Shown here one piece after another: positions 10,546 through 21,900 of a stretch of 64,000 nucleotides of DNA. Made by a program: the position numbers and the translations under genes. Position 1 is the stretch's first letter. Each line of letters starts with the position of its first letter. The notes below the pieces were generated by a model, which saw only the letters and a program-made list of their open reading frames with translations, was not told the origin of the DNA and did no database searches. The stretch is from Hyperoodon ampullatus (Eukaryota > Chordata > Mammalia > Artiodactyla > Ziphiidae), in NCBI GenBank assembly GCA_949752795.1, contig OX457063.1, forward strand, positions 66,301,783-66,365,782, read 5' to 3'.

Positions 10546-12354
10546 TTTGCTTGGTGTGTTCATGATACTAGAACTCTGATTTTACACAAAGAATTTTCTC
10601 CACACGGGTATTTCAGTTCCTCATTGACTTAGCAAATTAAAAAGATGATAAGTATGTTTGTGTTGCCTTCCAAAGTAAGAGTAAATTTGGAATAACGAAG
10701 AGCTTCTTCCTGGATTTACAAATACAGCAACAAAGGCATTTGGGCATTTTTGTAGCCAACAACTTTGTAAGCAGACCCACCCATGCATTTGTAGTCCGTG
10801 CTTCTGTGCTCACTCTGAAACCAAGCAAAAGAGGGCAAGCCCATCCCTGGCTGATGTGTTTTAGACAGCCAAGCAAATTCACACTGATCCACAGTCCTCG
10901 TGAGGGTAAAAGATAATACTGAGGGATAAACATGGAAAAGCTGATTTGCTGCCCATCCTCAGGGTCAAGCACAGGGCTGAGGGGGCCAGCTGCATCTTTT
11001 TGTAGTCTTCTTCTCAGGGAAATGGTACTGCTACAGCATGCCACCTTGGAAATTTTTCCTGCTTGCCTTGGGAGAGGTTTGCTCAACTCACTTTGGGAAG
11101 GTTATTTCAACTTTCTGCTGCATCAGGACTTTGTGAGTGGTGAACACCAAAACCCCAAAGACACACATGCATCCTTGGCTGCCCTTGGTAAGCACGGAGA
11201 GAATCTCACCAGTTAAAAAGGGAATGTTCTGGATTTTGCCTGATAATTCTTGGGTTGACATTTTTGGGCATCCCTGAAACAACCACTCTTGCTGCAGCTG
11301 CTGCCTGCCCTGTTCTTGCTTCAGACTCAGTACTTGCCAAGATCTGCCTGGAAAGAAGTGTTTCCCACTGTGGGCCTCACGCAGTGAAATGGCATCAGAC
11401 CGAAGTCCTCTGTTTCAGGGTCTAATTAGCCTGTAGCTTTAGGAAGTGGAACAAAACATCTACCTTTTTGTAGGATGTCACTTGAAAGTGTTAGCTGAAT
11501 AGCCTCAGCTGTTCAAATAGTAGAGCTAGATACGGTGGGGTATGTGGAGGGGGATGGGCCGGGCTGAGGGGCGTGGCTACCGGAGAGGGAGGTATCCGTA
11601 GTCCTGGCAAGAACGGTCCAGGCTTCTTTGAGATTTAAAGGGCTAACCCAGAGGTAGCTGCGCATTTTATTTCCCTCTTGAAAGAAGCCTGTTTTTTTTG
11701 CTAAGTGCTCCTTGTGTGAAGCTGCGTTGTGGAGAGAGAAACATTTCTTTCCCTTGGTTCAGGTGGGGTGAGGGCTTCACTTGGAAGGGAGGCTCCTTGG
11801 CAGGTGCGGGCTGGAAGGTGATTCCAAGTGAACTGATCCCTAGGCCTGTTACCTCGCCTGAGAAATGAGAAGTTTGGATGAGATCAGTTTCCTAGGCTCA
11901 CCTGTCAGTGAATTGCACCTGAAGTGCTTATTCCCAAACCACTCCGCTCTCCAGAATCGGAATTCTCGGGAGCAATGATCTGCGTGTTGGGCAGGCTTCC
12001 CGGTGATCTTTATTCTCAAGGATGTTTGGCCTGTGTGATCTCTCACAAGTCTGTCAGCTCTAAAACTGTTGGCTAAGTCTGGAAGGCAGTGATTCCTAAC
12101 TAGTCTTGAGACCCAAGGCTTTTTGCAAATCTAAGGACAGCTGTGGATGCTCTCTTTAGGAAAAAAATGTGTGTAGGCAGAATGCGGAATCCAGTTTCAA
12201 GGTTTGTGATCCTTGATGAAGAATTCCTACTCTAAAGTCAACTCAAAAGAGAACCTAAGCACCTGGAATCGTGGATAGCACAAAGTAGCTGCTCACTGAA
12301 GGTAGGCTATTCTTTTTATGTCTCCCAGCTTTTTCTTGTGATATACTAGTATTA
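10546..12354. other. Unassigned sequence upstream of the CpG island
   Basis: No recognisable repeat. A 149-aa minus-strand open frame (10637-11086) has no domain, no tidy start context and low-complexity Leu/Ser content. A GC-richer patch lies at 11530-11610. Confidence 0.45.
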
Positions 12355-12475
12355 TCTTCATTTTTTAGATGAGGAAACTGGGGCATAGAGAGATTAACAT
12401 ACCTTGTAAGTGGGGAATGGATTTTAACCTAAATGATCTGATTCCAGAACAAGTGAACTTAAAATTCTGGGTTAC
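12355..12475 (-). repeat. MIR fragment, antisense
   Basis: Contains TTTTTTAGATGAGGAAACTG, GGGCATAGAGAGATTAAC and a tRNA-related end, ATCTGATTCCAGAAC. Confidence 0.85.
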
Positions 12476-12771
12476 CTAATAAAGTGGGGTGTGTGAAGTG
12501 GGGATGGGGGAGGGTGGAACGGTCGGAAAAGGCCTTTCTGAGCTCTTCCAGTTCTGAACTAACTTGCCCCTGGCCCCATCATTTTCACCCTGAGGGTCTC
12601 GGTTCTCGGTTTCTACAGCCCACAGAGAAAGGGGCTGGCCTCCCCTCTTCCTGCTCAGCGGGGTCCGACTCCCACGCTCTGCGATCCACTTCCCCAGCGG
12701 GCCAGGCTGTGTGGAAACAGGCCGGGCCCTGGCTCCCCGTCGCTTGCCAAGGACTAACCGTCCCAGGTGTC

Positions 12772-12781
12772 CCTTATTACG
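12772..12781. promoter_or_regulatory. CArG-like element (one mismatch)
   Basis: CCTTATTACG matches the SRF consensus CC(A/T)6GG except for the ninth base. It lies 92 bp upstream of the perfect CArG box; paired CArG boxes are typical of SRF-driven muscle and cytoskeletal promoters. Confidence 0.4.
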
Positions 12782-12863
12782 CGGCCGCCAGGGCCTCCCT
12801 TCCACCCCGCGGAGAATTCCCGAAGAGCCCGAGGCCCGGGCTGCTCGCGGAGGGCGGGGCCCA

Positions 12864-12873
12864 CCTATATTGG
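12864..12873. promoter_or_regulatory. Perfect CArG box (SRF site)
   Basis: CCTATATTGG is an exact CC(A/T)6GG match inside the GC-rich island, where an AT-rich core stands out. It could also serve as a TATA-like element, which would put a start site near 12895. SRF with MRTF or ternary-complex factors is the known class of regulator; binding here is inferred. Confidence 0.65.
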
Positions 12874-12894
12874 CACTGTCACGCCCCTTCACGG

Positions 12895-13024
12895 GCGTCC
12901 CAGGTGGCTCGGGGCGGGGAGGAGCCGCACCAACGCCAGCCAGCCGCCAGTGAGCTGCTAGCCGGGACCGGGAGCAGGGAGCCGGCCGGACGCGCGGACG
13001 GGCCAGGAGAGCTCGGCGGCGCTG
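12895..13024 (+). other. Probable non-coding first exon
   Basis: The segment from about 30 bp past the CArG/TATA-like box to a good splice donor (GGCGCTG/GTGAGC, cut after 13024) contains no ATG, as expected for a 5'-UTR exon. The start is estimated, not observed. No matching coding exon was recognised downstream, so the first intron would be long. The gene is not identified. Confidence 0.45.
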
Positions 13025-13244
13025 GTGAGCCGGGCGGGCACAGCGGGCTGGGGGGCGGCGGTCGGCGGGGGACGGCGGGCCCTGCGCCCGGGTCCTGCGG
13101 GGCCGAGCGGCTGCGGCGGGGAGTGCGGGGCTCCCCTGCCTGGCGCGCCGGGGGAGCGAGCGCCCCGGGGTCGCGGCACAGCGGAGGGGTCGGGGTCCCG
13201 TAGCTGCCTGGGGGCGAACAGCTGCGACCCTCTGCACCGGGCTG

Positions 13245-13300
13245 GAGATGGGGGCGGGCGCGGGGGCGGGCGCGGGGGCGAGCGCGGGGCCAGGGCCGGG
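13245..13300 (+). repeat. GGGGGCGGGCGC tandem G-rich tract
   Basis: About three imperfect 12-bp units of G-run/CGGGCGC type, with at least six runs of three or more G. This gives strong G-quadruplex potential just inside the putative first intron. Confidence 0.75.
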
Positions 13301-13530
13301 GCTGCGTGGGTCTCTGAGCGGCCCGGGCGGCGCGGAGGCGCTCTGTCCGCGGCGCTGTTGGGGAGAGGGGAGGCTGGGGGCCCCACTCCTGCGGAGAGCG
13401 CGGAGCTGCGCGGGGGGCTCAGGCCCGCGGGGGATACCCGAGCGAGCTCCCGCCTCTCCCTCTGCGGCGCTTCCCAGGGGCCGGCTCAGGTGTCGCTGCT
13501 CCCTCTGCTCGGCGCTTTACTTTTGGTGCT

Positions 13531-13719
13531 GGTGTTGAGTGTCCGACATACACCTGGGTTAGTTACCTGGGGCTTCCAAAAAACTGGTATGCAAGGCTGC
13601 TGTGACTCCAGGGGCCTGCGCTTGTAAGGCTCCATCCAGGTCTGTGTGTCCTGCGGCGCTGTCGGGGGTTGGGGTGGAGGCGGTGGGTGCGCTGCATCTC
13701 CCAGGCCCTGGCCGTCGGT
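13531..13719. other. Island 3' shoulder, no gene seen
   Basis: Transition from the CpG island to ordinary sequence; moderately GC-rich with no repeat family. Confidence 0.5.
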
Positions 13720-13895
13720 GTGATAAAGTGGGAAAAGTCTAGAATTTAAATTCTAGTTATTAGCTGTGTGACCTTGAGCAAGTTGCTTAACTTCGCTGAT
13801 TCTCAGTTTGCTCAAAGGTAAAAAGGGTATTATAATCATTACAACGGCCTTAAGTTATACGATGTTCATAAAGCCCATAGCACGTTGCTTGATGA
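13720..13895 (+). repeat. MIR SINE, sense
   Basis: Has TAGCTGTGTGACCTTGAGCA, AGTTGCTTAACTTCGCTGA and TCTCAGTTTGCTCAAAGGTA, in MIR order. Confidence 0.9.
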
Positions 13896-14855
13896 AAGTT
13901 CTCTCCATTTTTTCCCCTATGTGTTAATGTAACACTTCATGGCTTCCAGAGGTCCCCACTCCTTTCTGAACAGAAGGGAGATCCAGGAGGCTCAGAGTAC
14001 CCTCCTTTAGGAGGGAAGGTGGTGGTGTGTGTTTTGGGGGGTGGCATTTTTTCCATTCTAACTTGTTTATGGCTAGGCCTCCTCCAGGCAGTTTTACTTC
14101 CTGACACCATTCTAGAAGCCAGGTTTGAGAGGTGACAGTGCACAGGTCTTGAGTATAGAAGGGATGTTATCGGCTTGCTTTCATCATTACTGACTGTATT
14201 TGTCAGAATTCTTTTCTTTGGGTTGGGTTTGGTCACTTGAAAATTGCTTTATGCAGCATAGAAATTGATTGGGTCACATAAATGAAAAGGCTGAGGGTTT
14301 TAGCTTTAGGCATAGCTTGATCCAGGGGCTCACATAGGGTTGCCCGGCTTGTTCTCTCTCTTTTTCCCTCTGTGTTGACTGTTCTTAGTATGGAGTGATA
14401 AAAAGCACTGGCACCTTAAGGCTTATCTGTTCCTTTAGAGAGAGGTGGGGGGATAGGAGGGATCTCTCTTCTTCCATCACCTCTATCCTTAGAGCAAACC
14501 TTATTGATACACTAGACCAAAGTGGCGCCAAGCCATCTCAGTGGACAGGGAGTGGGTTTCCACCATAGCAGTGGGTACTTTGCTCAGGTGCCACTGTGTT
14601 AGTTAATCCCACCCCAGGTGCTGGGGATTGGGCAGGGACAGTTCCTAATGAGAGGTCTGACTTCTGGGCAGATAAAATAGGACCAGTTCATTGCACTATC
14701 TCTGCCTTTGCTCACCACCACCTAAAGGAAGTCCTTAGTAGAGTGTAGACTGCCTGGGTACCATGTTCCATCTGTCAATTGTCAAGTCTTATCCCAGGCA
14801 AGGAAGGCATCCTGCACGTTCCTCCTTTGATTCCTTGTTGTTTGCTTTTTGGTTG
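13896..14855. other. Unassigned, possible ancient repeat pieces
   Basis: No gene. The segment 14240-14420 has the look of an old interspersed element (GATCCAGGGGCTCACA), but I cannot name its family. Confidence 0.4.
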
Positions 14856-14960
14856 ATTCATTCATTCAGCATTTAATAAATGCCCAGCATACACCAGGGC
14901 CTCTGCCAAGGGTGAACATGTTTGCTTTTGAGAAGCTCATGGTCTAGTTGGAGAGCTAGA
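14856..14960 (-). repeat. L2 3' end, antisense
   Basis: Starts at the reverse of the L2 tail (ATTCATTCATTCAGC). It continues with AATAAATGCCCAGCATACAC and GAGAAGCTCATGGTCTAGTT. Confidence 0.8.
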
Positions 14961-16504
14961 TGTGCAGAGAACAGAGTCTGGGACTGTGTAACCGTCTAGG
15001 GACAAGCAAAGACTTCCCAAGGAAACTGTACTTGAGCTCTAAATTGGAGACAGTAGGGGATAGTAGGAGGAAAAGTTGCAGGGACTTCCCAGGCCAAGCG
15101 GTGTGGGGTGGTAGGGTACTTTCTGTTGTAAGTAACACTAGTTAGGTTACTTTACTGTCTTGCTTAAGAAGTCTAGAGGTAGGTGGTTCAAAGTGGCCAC
15201 AGTTCTGGGTTGGCTTCTTGAAGATTCTCTGGGTTTTCCCTGCCCTGCCACAGGGTGACTGGAGCTCCATCACGCCTTCACGTGATAACATCTAGGGCAA
15301 AAAGGGAGGGAGATGGCTTGCTTGTCAGTGATTCTCTAGATAACAAAGGTCAGAATTTCTCAGAGGTTCCCTGTGTCACTGGCCAGAATGGTCATATGCC
15401 CATGCTGAGCCAGTCCCTGGCAAAGGAGGGAGAGGGTGGCTGTGATTGTCGTGGCCCAGCTGTGTTCTGGAGCTGGGGGAGGGGTCACCTTCCCTGAGCA
15501 CTGTTGGTGCCCCTATCTGAAAATCGGAATTCTGTTCACAAGGCAGAAAGCGAGACTGCCTTGCCTGTCGGGCTGTTAGGTGGCTGGTCACCCGTGTCTC
15601 CTGCAGGTGGTGACAGATAATGAAAGACATGGCCTTACAGGCAAGCAGGAGAGAAGCTCAGGACGTTAGGAGAAGAGTGTAGGGTTTGGCTGAGGGGAGG
15701 AAAGGAGCTGAGGGTGGAGGCGCAGGTAGAGACAGGAAAACCCTGTGTTAGATGCCCTCTGGATATCACTAAGAAGCCTAAATCTCGGTCCCATTCCTCA
15801 AAGAGCTTACACTCAAAACCTGGGAAAGCTTTTCTAGGTCTGTCACACTCCCATAGTAACAGCAACAGTGGCTCACTCTGTGTGGGTAACTGTGCGGGGA
15901 TTAGGGTGGAGGAGTTTAGGGAGGGGCCGTGTGTGGTTTGAAGAAGCCTCACAGCTGGTTCTGCCGTGCCTCCCACTCCCCAGTGCCCCCTTCACCTTCT
16001 CCCCTGCCCCTTATTGACAACATTTGCTCTAAATCATGTCTTTGTTTCGGCGTCCTTACCTGTCTTCAAGCTAACAGGCTGGGGCTTGGAGGAGATGCAG
16101 TTAGTGGTAGATCCTGGACTAGAAAACAATTCTCCTGATGGTAGTCCAGCGGGTGAATACTGTATAATCGTGTTCAGTAGGGAGCCAGCCTCCACTGTCT
16201 ACTGCTTTTAAAGCATTTAGCCTGTTTTCATTTGAAGTATGAAGTGAGAGCTGCTTTTTGTTTGCATTTGACGTGGTGGGCATGGGTGGGCATTTGGTGT
16301 TAGATTGGGCAATCAGGATACTACTTCTCATATTCCTCCATCCTCAATATGTACTTAGCACAGAAATTGGCAGAAAGATCTAGTCACTAATCCTGGAAGA
16401 AAGGAGGGAGTGGAGGACAACATATCTTGTTGTTTCCCTCAACAGTCCTGCCCAGGGCTGCCCAGGCAGAGTGTGAGGGAATGAGGTAGAGAGTTGCCTT
16501 GGGC
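14961..16504. other. Unassigned sequence
   Basis: No convincing gene or repeat. Short open frames (15255-15497, 15635-15976, 15714-15941) overlap on opposite strands and lack family character. Confidence 0.45.
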
Positions 16505-16720
16505 AGTCATTCATTCACAAATATTTATTGAACACCTACTGGATGGCAGACACTGCCCTGGGGTTAAAAGGAATATATAAGAACGTTAAAATCTCTGTTC
16601 TCATCGGAGCTTACAGTCTACTGGAAGGGGACCTATTTATGTTTTGTCTCCTATGTCAGGTGATGAGAAGTACTATAATGAAAAATAAGGCAGGTTAAGA
16701 GAAGCCTGCAGTAGTTGGAA
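16505..16720 (-). repeat. L2 3' end, antisense
   Basis: TCATTCATTCACAAATATTT, GAACACCTACTGGATGGC, GGAGCTTACAGTCTACTGG and GATGAGAAGTACTATAATG follow the L2 3' terminus in reverse. Confidence 0.88.
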
Positions 16721-17424
16721 ACAGGCTGGACATAGTGCTAGAAATCTTCAAGGTTTAGTCTGTCTCTGGTCTCCAGCAGAGAAATATGGCCTAAGCAGGT
16801 ATGGTACTGGCCAAAACAGGCGTTCCCTTGGAGGAAGAGGATCACATATTAAATAACTTGATCTTAAAGAATTTCTTTCATGCGGAATCTCTTCCTTTGT
16901 TTGTTCTACTGTCCCTCACATTGTTACCAAACGTGATTTACAATGACTTACAAAACATGGTACCAGGTGATGAGAAATAAATGAAGAAATATGAGCAAAG
17001 GGAAAATAAGGGTCATTTATTTCATCATTGTGTTCCAGAATTGTTTAGATTTGGTAGCAGGGGAAGAAGGAAGTATGGTGATTAAAAATGTGGTGATTCA
17101 TGCTCAGGCTTCATTATTTAAAAGGTGAAAATGTGAAGTTTTGATGTCTCAGAAGTTTATAACTTATTTGGGTGTGTGTGTAAAGAGCCAGTTTTATTTG
17201 ATAGGAAAAAAGTCTGAGTTCAAAGAAAACTACTAGTATTATTTTTTTAGGTCAGTACAAAGTGCACCAAAGGTTAACAGAGATCAAAAGCCTAATTCCA
17301 GAGTCAAAATAATATGGTATAAATAAAAAATTAGTGAGAAGGTGAGTTTGGACTCATAACTGGCTGGGAAAAATACACAAATTCAAATAAAAATTTGCAG
17401 CATAGATGTGTTACACAAAGGTAA
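16721..17424. other. Unassigned AT-rich sequence
   Basis: No gene or named repeat seen. Confidence 0.45.
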
Positions 17425-18540
17425 TTTTGATTACCTATTTTTATTGGGTTGTTTGTTTTCTTATTGTTGAGTTTTGAGAGTTCTTTAAATAACCTGGATA
17501 TATGTCCTGTGTCAGAAATGTGATTTTCAAATCAGTTCTCTCAGTCTGTGCCTTATCTTTTTATTCCCATAGCAGTGTCTTTCTCAGGGCAAAAGTTTTT
17601 TAACTTTGGTAAACTAATTTATCAATCTACTTATGGATCAGAATTTTGTTGTTGTACCTAAGAATTCTTTGCCTAACTAAAAGTCTTGAAATTTTTCTAC
17701 ATTTTCTTCGAGAAATTTCATAGTTCTATATTTTACACTTAGGTTTATGATTCATTTTGGGTTAATTTTTATGTAAGGTGTAAACTGTGTGTCAAGGACT
17801 TTTTTTTTTTTTTTTTGCATGTGGAATTCCAGTTGTTTCAGCACCATTTGTTGAGAAGACTATCCTTTCCCTGTTGATTTATCTTGACATTTTTGTTGAA
17901 AATCAATTGGCCATAATTGTAAGGGTTTATTTTTGGATTCTCAATTTTATTCCATTGATCTAGAGGCCTACTTTATGTCAACACTACACTGTCTTGATAC
18001 TGTGACTTTATAATAAATTTTGAAAGCAAGTAGTATAAATCTCCCAATTTTATTCCTTTTCAAACTCGTTATGGCTCTCCTAGTTCCTTTGCCTTTTCAT
18101 ATAAGTTGTAGAGTCAGCTTGTCAATATCTGTGAAAAATTCTGCTGGGATTTTGAATGGATTGCATTGAATCTATAGATTCGTTTAGGAAGAATTAACAT
18201 CTTTACAATACTGAGTATTCCAATCCATGAACACAGTATGGCCTATCTCTTTATTTCTGCTTTCATTTTTCTATCAGCATTTGGTAGTTTTCAGGATATA
18301 GAACTTCCACATGTTTTGTTAGATTTATACTTAAGTATTTCATTTTGGGGGTTGCTCTTATTGCTTGTGTATAGAAATACAATTGATTTTTGATTATTGA
18401 CATTGTATTCTGTTACCTTGTTAAAGTCAATTATTGTTCTAGGAGGTTTATTTATAGATTCTTCAGAATTTTCTACATAGTCATGTCAGCTGTGAATAAA
18501 GACAGCTTTATTTCTTCCTTTCCAATGGGATGCATTTTTA
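17425..18540 (-). mobile_element. Old L1 ORF2 fragment, antisense
   Basis: Diverged copy of the 3' half of L1 ORF2, from the late reverse-transcriptase region to the region near ATTGGGTTGTTTG. It aligns by eye with about 19745-20900 of the neighbouring younger L1. Many stops and small indels mean no protein remains. It is abutted directly by the T-run that starts the younger L1. Confidence 0.85.
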
Positions 18541-18904
18541 TTTTTTTTAACATCTTTATTGGAGTATAATTGCTTTAAAATGGTGTGTTAGTTTCTGTTT
18601 TATAACAAAGTGAATCAGCTATACATATATCCCCATATCTCACCCTCTTGAGTCTCCCTGCCTCCCACCCTCCCTATCCCACCCCTCTAGGTGGTCTCAA
18701 AGCACCGAGCTGATATCCCTGTGCTATGCAGCTGCTTCCCACTAGCTATCGATTTTATATTTAGTAGTGTATATATGTCCATGCCACTCTCTCACTTTGT
18801 CCCAGCTTACCCTTCCACCTCCCCGTGTCCTCAAGTCCATTCTCTAGTAGGTCTGCGTCTTTATTCCCATCCTGCCCCTAGGTTTTTCATAACCATTTTT
18901 TTTT

Positions 18905-21900
18905 TTAGATTCCATATATATGTGTTAGCATACAGTATTTGTTTTTCTCTTTCTGACTTACTTCACTCTGCATGACAGACTCTAGGTACATCCACCTTAC
19001 TACAAATAACTCAGTTTCGTTTCTTTTTATGGCTGAGTAATATTCCATTGTATACATGTGCCATATCTTCTTTATCCATTCGTCTGTTGATGGACACTTA
19101 GGTTGCTTCCATGTCCTGGCTATTGTAAATAGAGCTGCAATGAACATTTTGGTACATGACTCTTTTTGAATTATGGTTTTATCAGGGTATATGCCCAGTA
19201 ATGGGATTGCTGGATCATATGGTAGTTTTATTTGTAGTTTTTTTTTTTGTTTTTTTTTTGTTTTTGCGGTACACGGGCCTCTCACTGTTGTGGCCTCTCC
19301 CGTTGTGGAGCACAGGCTCCAGACGCGCAGGCTCAGCGGCCATGGCTCACGGGCCCAGCCGCTCCGCGGCACGTGGGATCTTCCCGGACCGGGGCACGAA
19401 CCCATGTCCCCTGCATCGGCAGGCAGACTCTCAACCACTGCGCCACCAGGGAAGCCCTATTTGTAGTTTTTTAAGGAACCTCCATACTGTTCTCCATAGT
19501 GGCTGTATCAGTTTACATTCCCACCAACAGTGCAGGAGTATTCCATCTTCTCCACACCCTCTCCAGCATTTATTGTTTCTAGAGTTTTGGGTGATGGCCA
19601 TTCTGACAGGTGTGAGATGATATCTCATTGTAGTTTTGATTTGCATTTCTCTAATGATTAGTGATGTTGAGCATTCTTTCATGTGTTTGTTGGCAGTCTG
19701 TGTATCTTCTTTGGAGAAATGTCTATTTAGGCCTTCTGCCCATTTTTGTATTGGGTTGTTTGTTTTTTTGTTATTGAGCTGCATGAGCTGCTTGTAAATT
19801 TTGGAGATTAATCCTTTGTCAGTTGCTTCATTTGCAAATATTTTCTCCCATTCTAAGGGTTGTTTTTTGGTCTTGTTTATGGTTTCCTTTGCTGTGCAAA
19901 AGCTTTTAAGTTTCATTAGGTCCCATTTTTTTTGTTTGTTTTTATTTCCATTTCTCTAGGAGGTGGGTCCAAAAGGATCTTGCTGTGATTTATGTCATAG
20001 AGTGTTCTGCCTGTTTTCCTCTAAGAGTTTGATAGTGTCTGGCCTTACATTTAGGTCTTTAATCCATTTTGAGTTTATTTTTGTGTATGATGTTAGGGAG
20101 TGTTCTAATTTCATACTTTTACATGTACCTGTCCAGTTTTCCCAGCACCACTTATTGAAGAGGCTGTCCTTTCTCCACTGTATATTCTTGCCTCCTTTAT
20201 CAAAGATAAGGTGACCATATGTGCGTAGGTTTATCTCTGGGCTTTCTGACCTGTTCCATTGATCTATATTTCTGTTTTTGTGCCAGTACTATACTGTCTT
20301 GATTACTGTAGCTTTGTAGTATAGTCTGAAGTTAGGGAGCCTGGTTCCTCCAGCTCCATTTTTCGCTTTCAAGATTGCTTTGGCTATTCGGGGTCTTTTG
20401 TGTTTCCATCCAAATTGTGAAATTTTTTGTTCTACTTCTGTAAAAAATGCCAATGGTAGTTTGATAGGGATTGCATTGAATCTGTAGATTGCTTTGGGTA
20501 GTAGAGTCATTTTCACAATGTTGATTCTTCCAATCCAGGAGCATGGTATATCTCTCCATCTATTTGTATCATCTTTAATTTCTTTCATCAGTGTCTTATA
20601 ATTTTCTGCATACAGGTCTTTTGTCTCCTTAGGTAGCTTTATTCCTAGATATTTTATTCTTTTTGTTGCAGTGGTAAATGGGAGTATTTTCTTAATTTCA
20701 CTTTCAGATTTTTCATCATTAGTGTATAAGAATGCAAGAGATTTCTGTGCATTAATTTTGTATCCTGCTACTTTATCAAATTCATTGATTAACTCTAGTA
20801 GTTTTCTGGTAGCATCTTTAGGATTCTCTATGTATAGTATCATGTCATCTGCAAACCGTGACAGCTTTACTTCTTCTTTTCCAATTTGGATTCCTTTTAT
20901 TTCCTTTTCTTCTCTGATTGCTGTGGCTAGAACTTCCAAAACTATGTTGAATAAGAGTGGTGAGAGTGGGCAACCTTGTCTTGTTCCTGATCTTAGTGGA
21001 AATGGTTTCAGTTTTTCACCATTGAGGACGATGTTGGCTGTGGGTTTGTCATATATGGCCTTTATTATGTTGAGGAAAGTTCCCTCTATGCCTACTTTCT
21101 GCAGGGTTTTTATCATAAATGGGTGTTGAATTTTGTCGAAAGCTTTCTCTGCATCTATTGAGATGATCATATGGTTTTTCTCCTTCAATTTGTTAACATG
21201 GTATATCATGTTGATTGATTTGAGTAATTGAAGAATCCTTGCATTCCTGGAATAAACCCCACTTGATCATGGTGCATGATCCTTTTAATGTGCTGTTGGA
21301 TTCTGTTTGCTAGTATTTTGTTGAGGATTTTTGCATCTATGTTCATCAGTGATATTGGCCTGTAGTTTTCTTTCTTTGTGACATCGTTGTCTGGTTTTGG
21401 TATCAGGGTGATGGTGGCCTCATAGAATGAGTTTGGCAGTGTTCCTCCCTCTGCTATATTTTGGAAGAGTTTGAGAAGGATAGGTGTTAGCTCTTCTCTA
21501 AATGTTTGATAGAATTTGCCTGTGAAGCCATTTGGTCCTGGGCTTTTGTTTACTGGAAGATTTTTAATCACAATTTCAGTTTCAGTGCTTGTGACTGGTT
21601 TGTTCATATTTTCTATTTCTTTCTGGTTCATTCTCGGCAGGTTGTGCATTTCTAAAAATTTGTCCATTTTTTCCAGATTGTCCATTTTATTGGCATAGAG
21701 TTGCCTGTAGTAATCTCTCATGATCTTTTGTATTTCTACAGTGTCAGTTGTTACTTCTCCTTTTTCATTTCTAGTTTGTATTGAGTTGAGTCTTCTCCCT
21801 TTTTTTCTTGATGAGTCTGGCTAATGGTTTATCAATTTTGTTTATCTTCTCAAAGAACCAGTGCTTAGTTTTATTGATCTTTGCTATTGTTTCCTTCATT

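Larger units (their letters stand above)
12640..13530. promoter_or_regulatory. CpG island / probable promoter
   Basis: The only strongly GC- and CpG-rich stretch in the window, while the flanks are AT-rich and CpG-poor. It holds Sp1-type boxes (GGGCGGGGC at 12852-12860 and GGGGCGGGGA at 12911-12920), an E-box CAGGTG (12901-12906), CArG elements and a splice donor. By general mammalian knowledge an unmethylated island of this size normally marks a promoter. Long open frames on both strands here (for example 12484-13203 and 12476-13237) follow from the lack of AT-rich stop codons and are not coding evidence. Confidence 0.85.

Noticed and set aside
10637..11086. 149-aa minus-strand open frame
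   Set aside because: No recognisable domain or motif and no splice or promoter context; the length is plausible by chance in 64 kb.
12476..13627. Long open frames on both strands in the CpG island (up to 253 aa)
   Set aside because: High GC removes stop codons on both strands at once. The products are Pro/Arg/Gly-rich, have no domain, and overlap each other.
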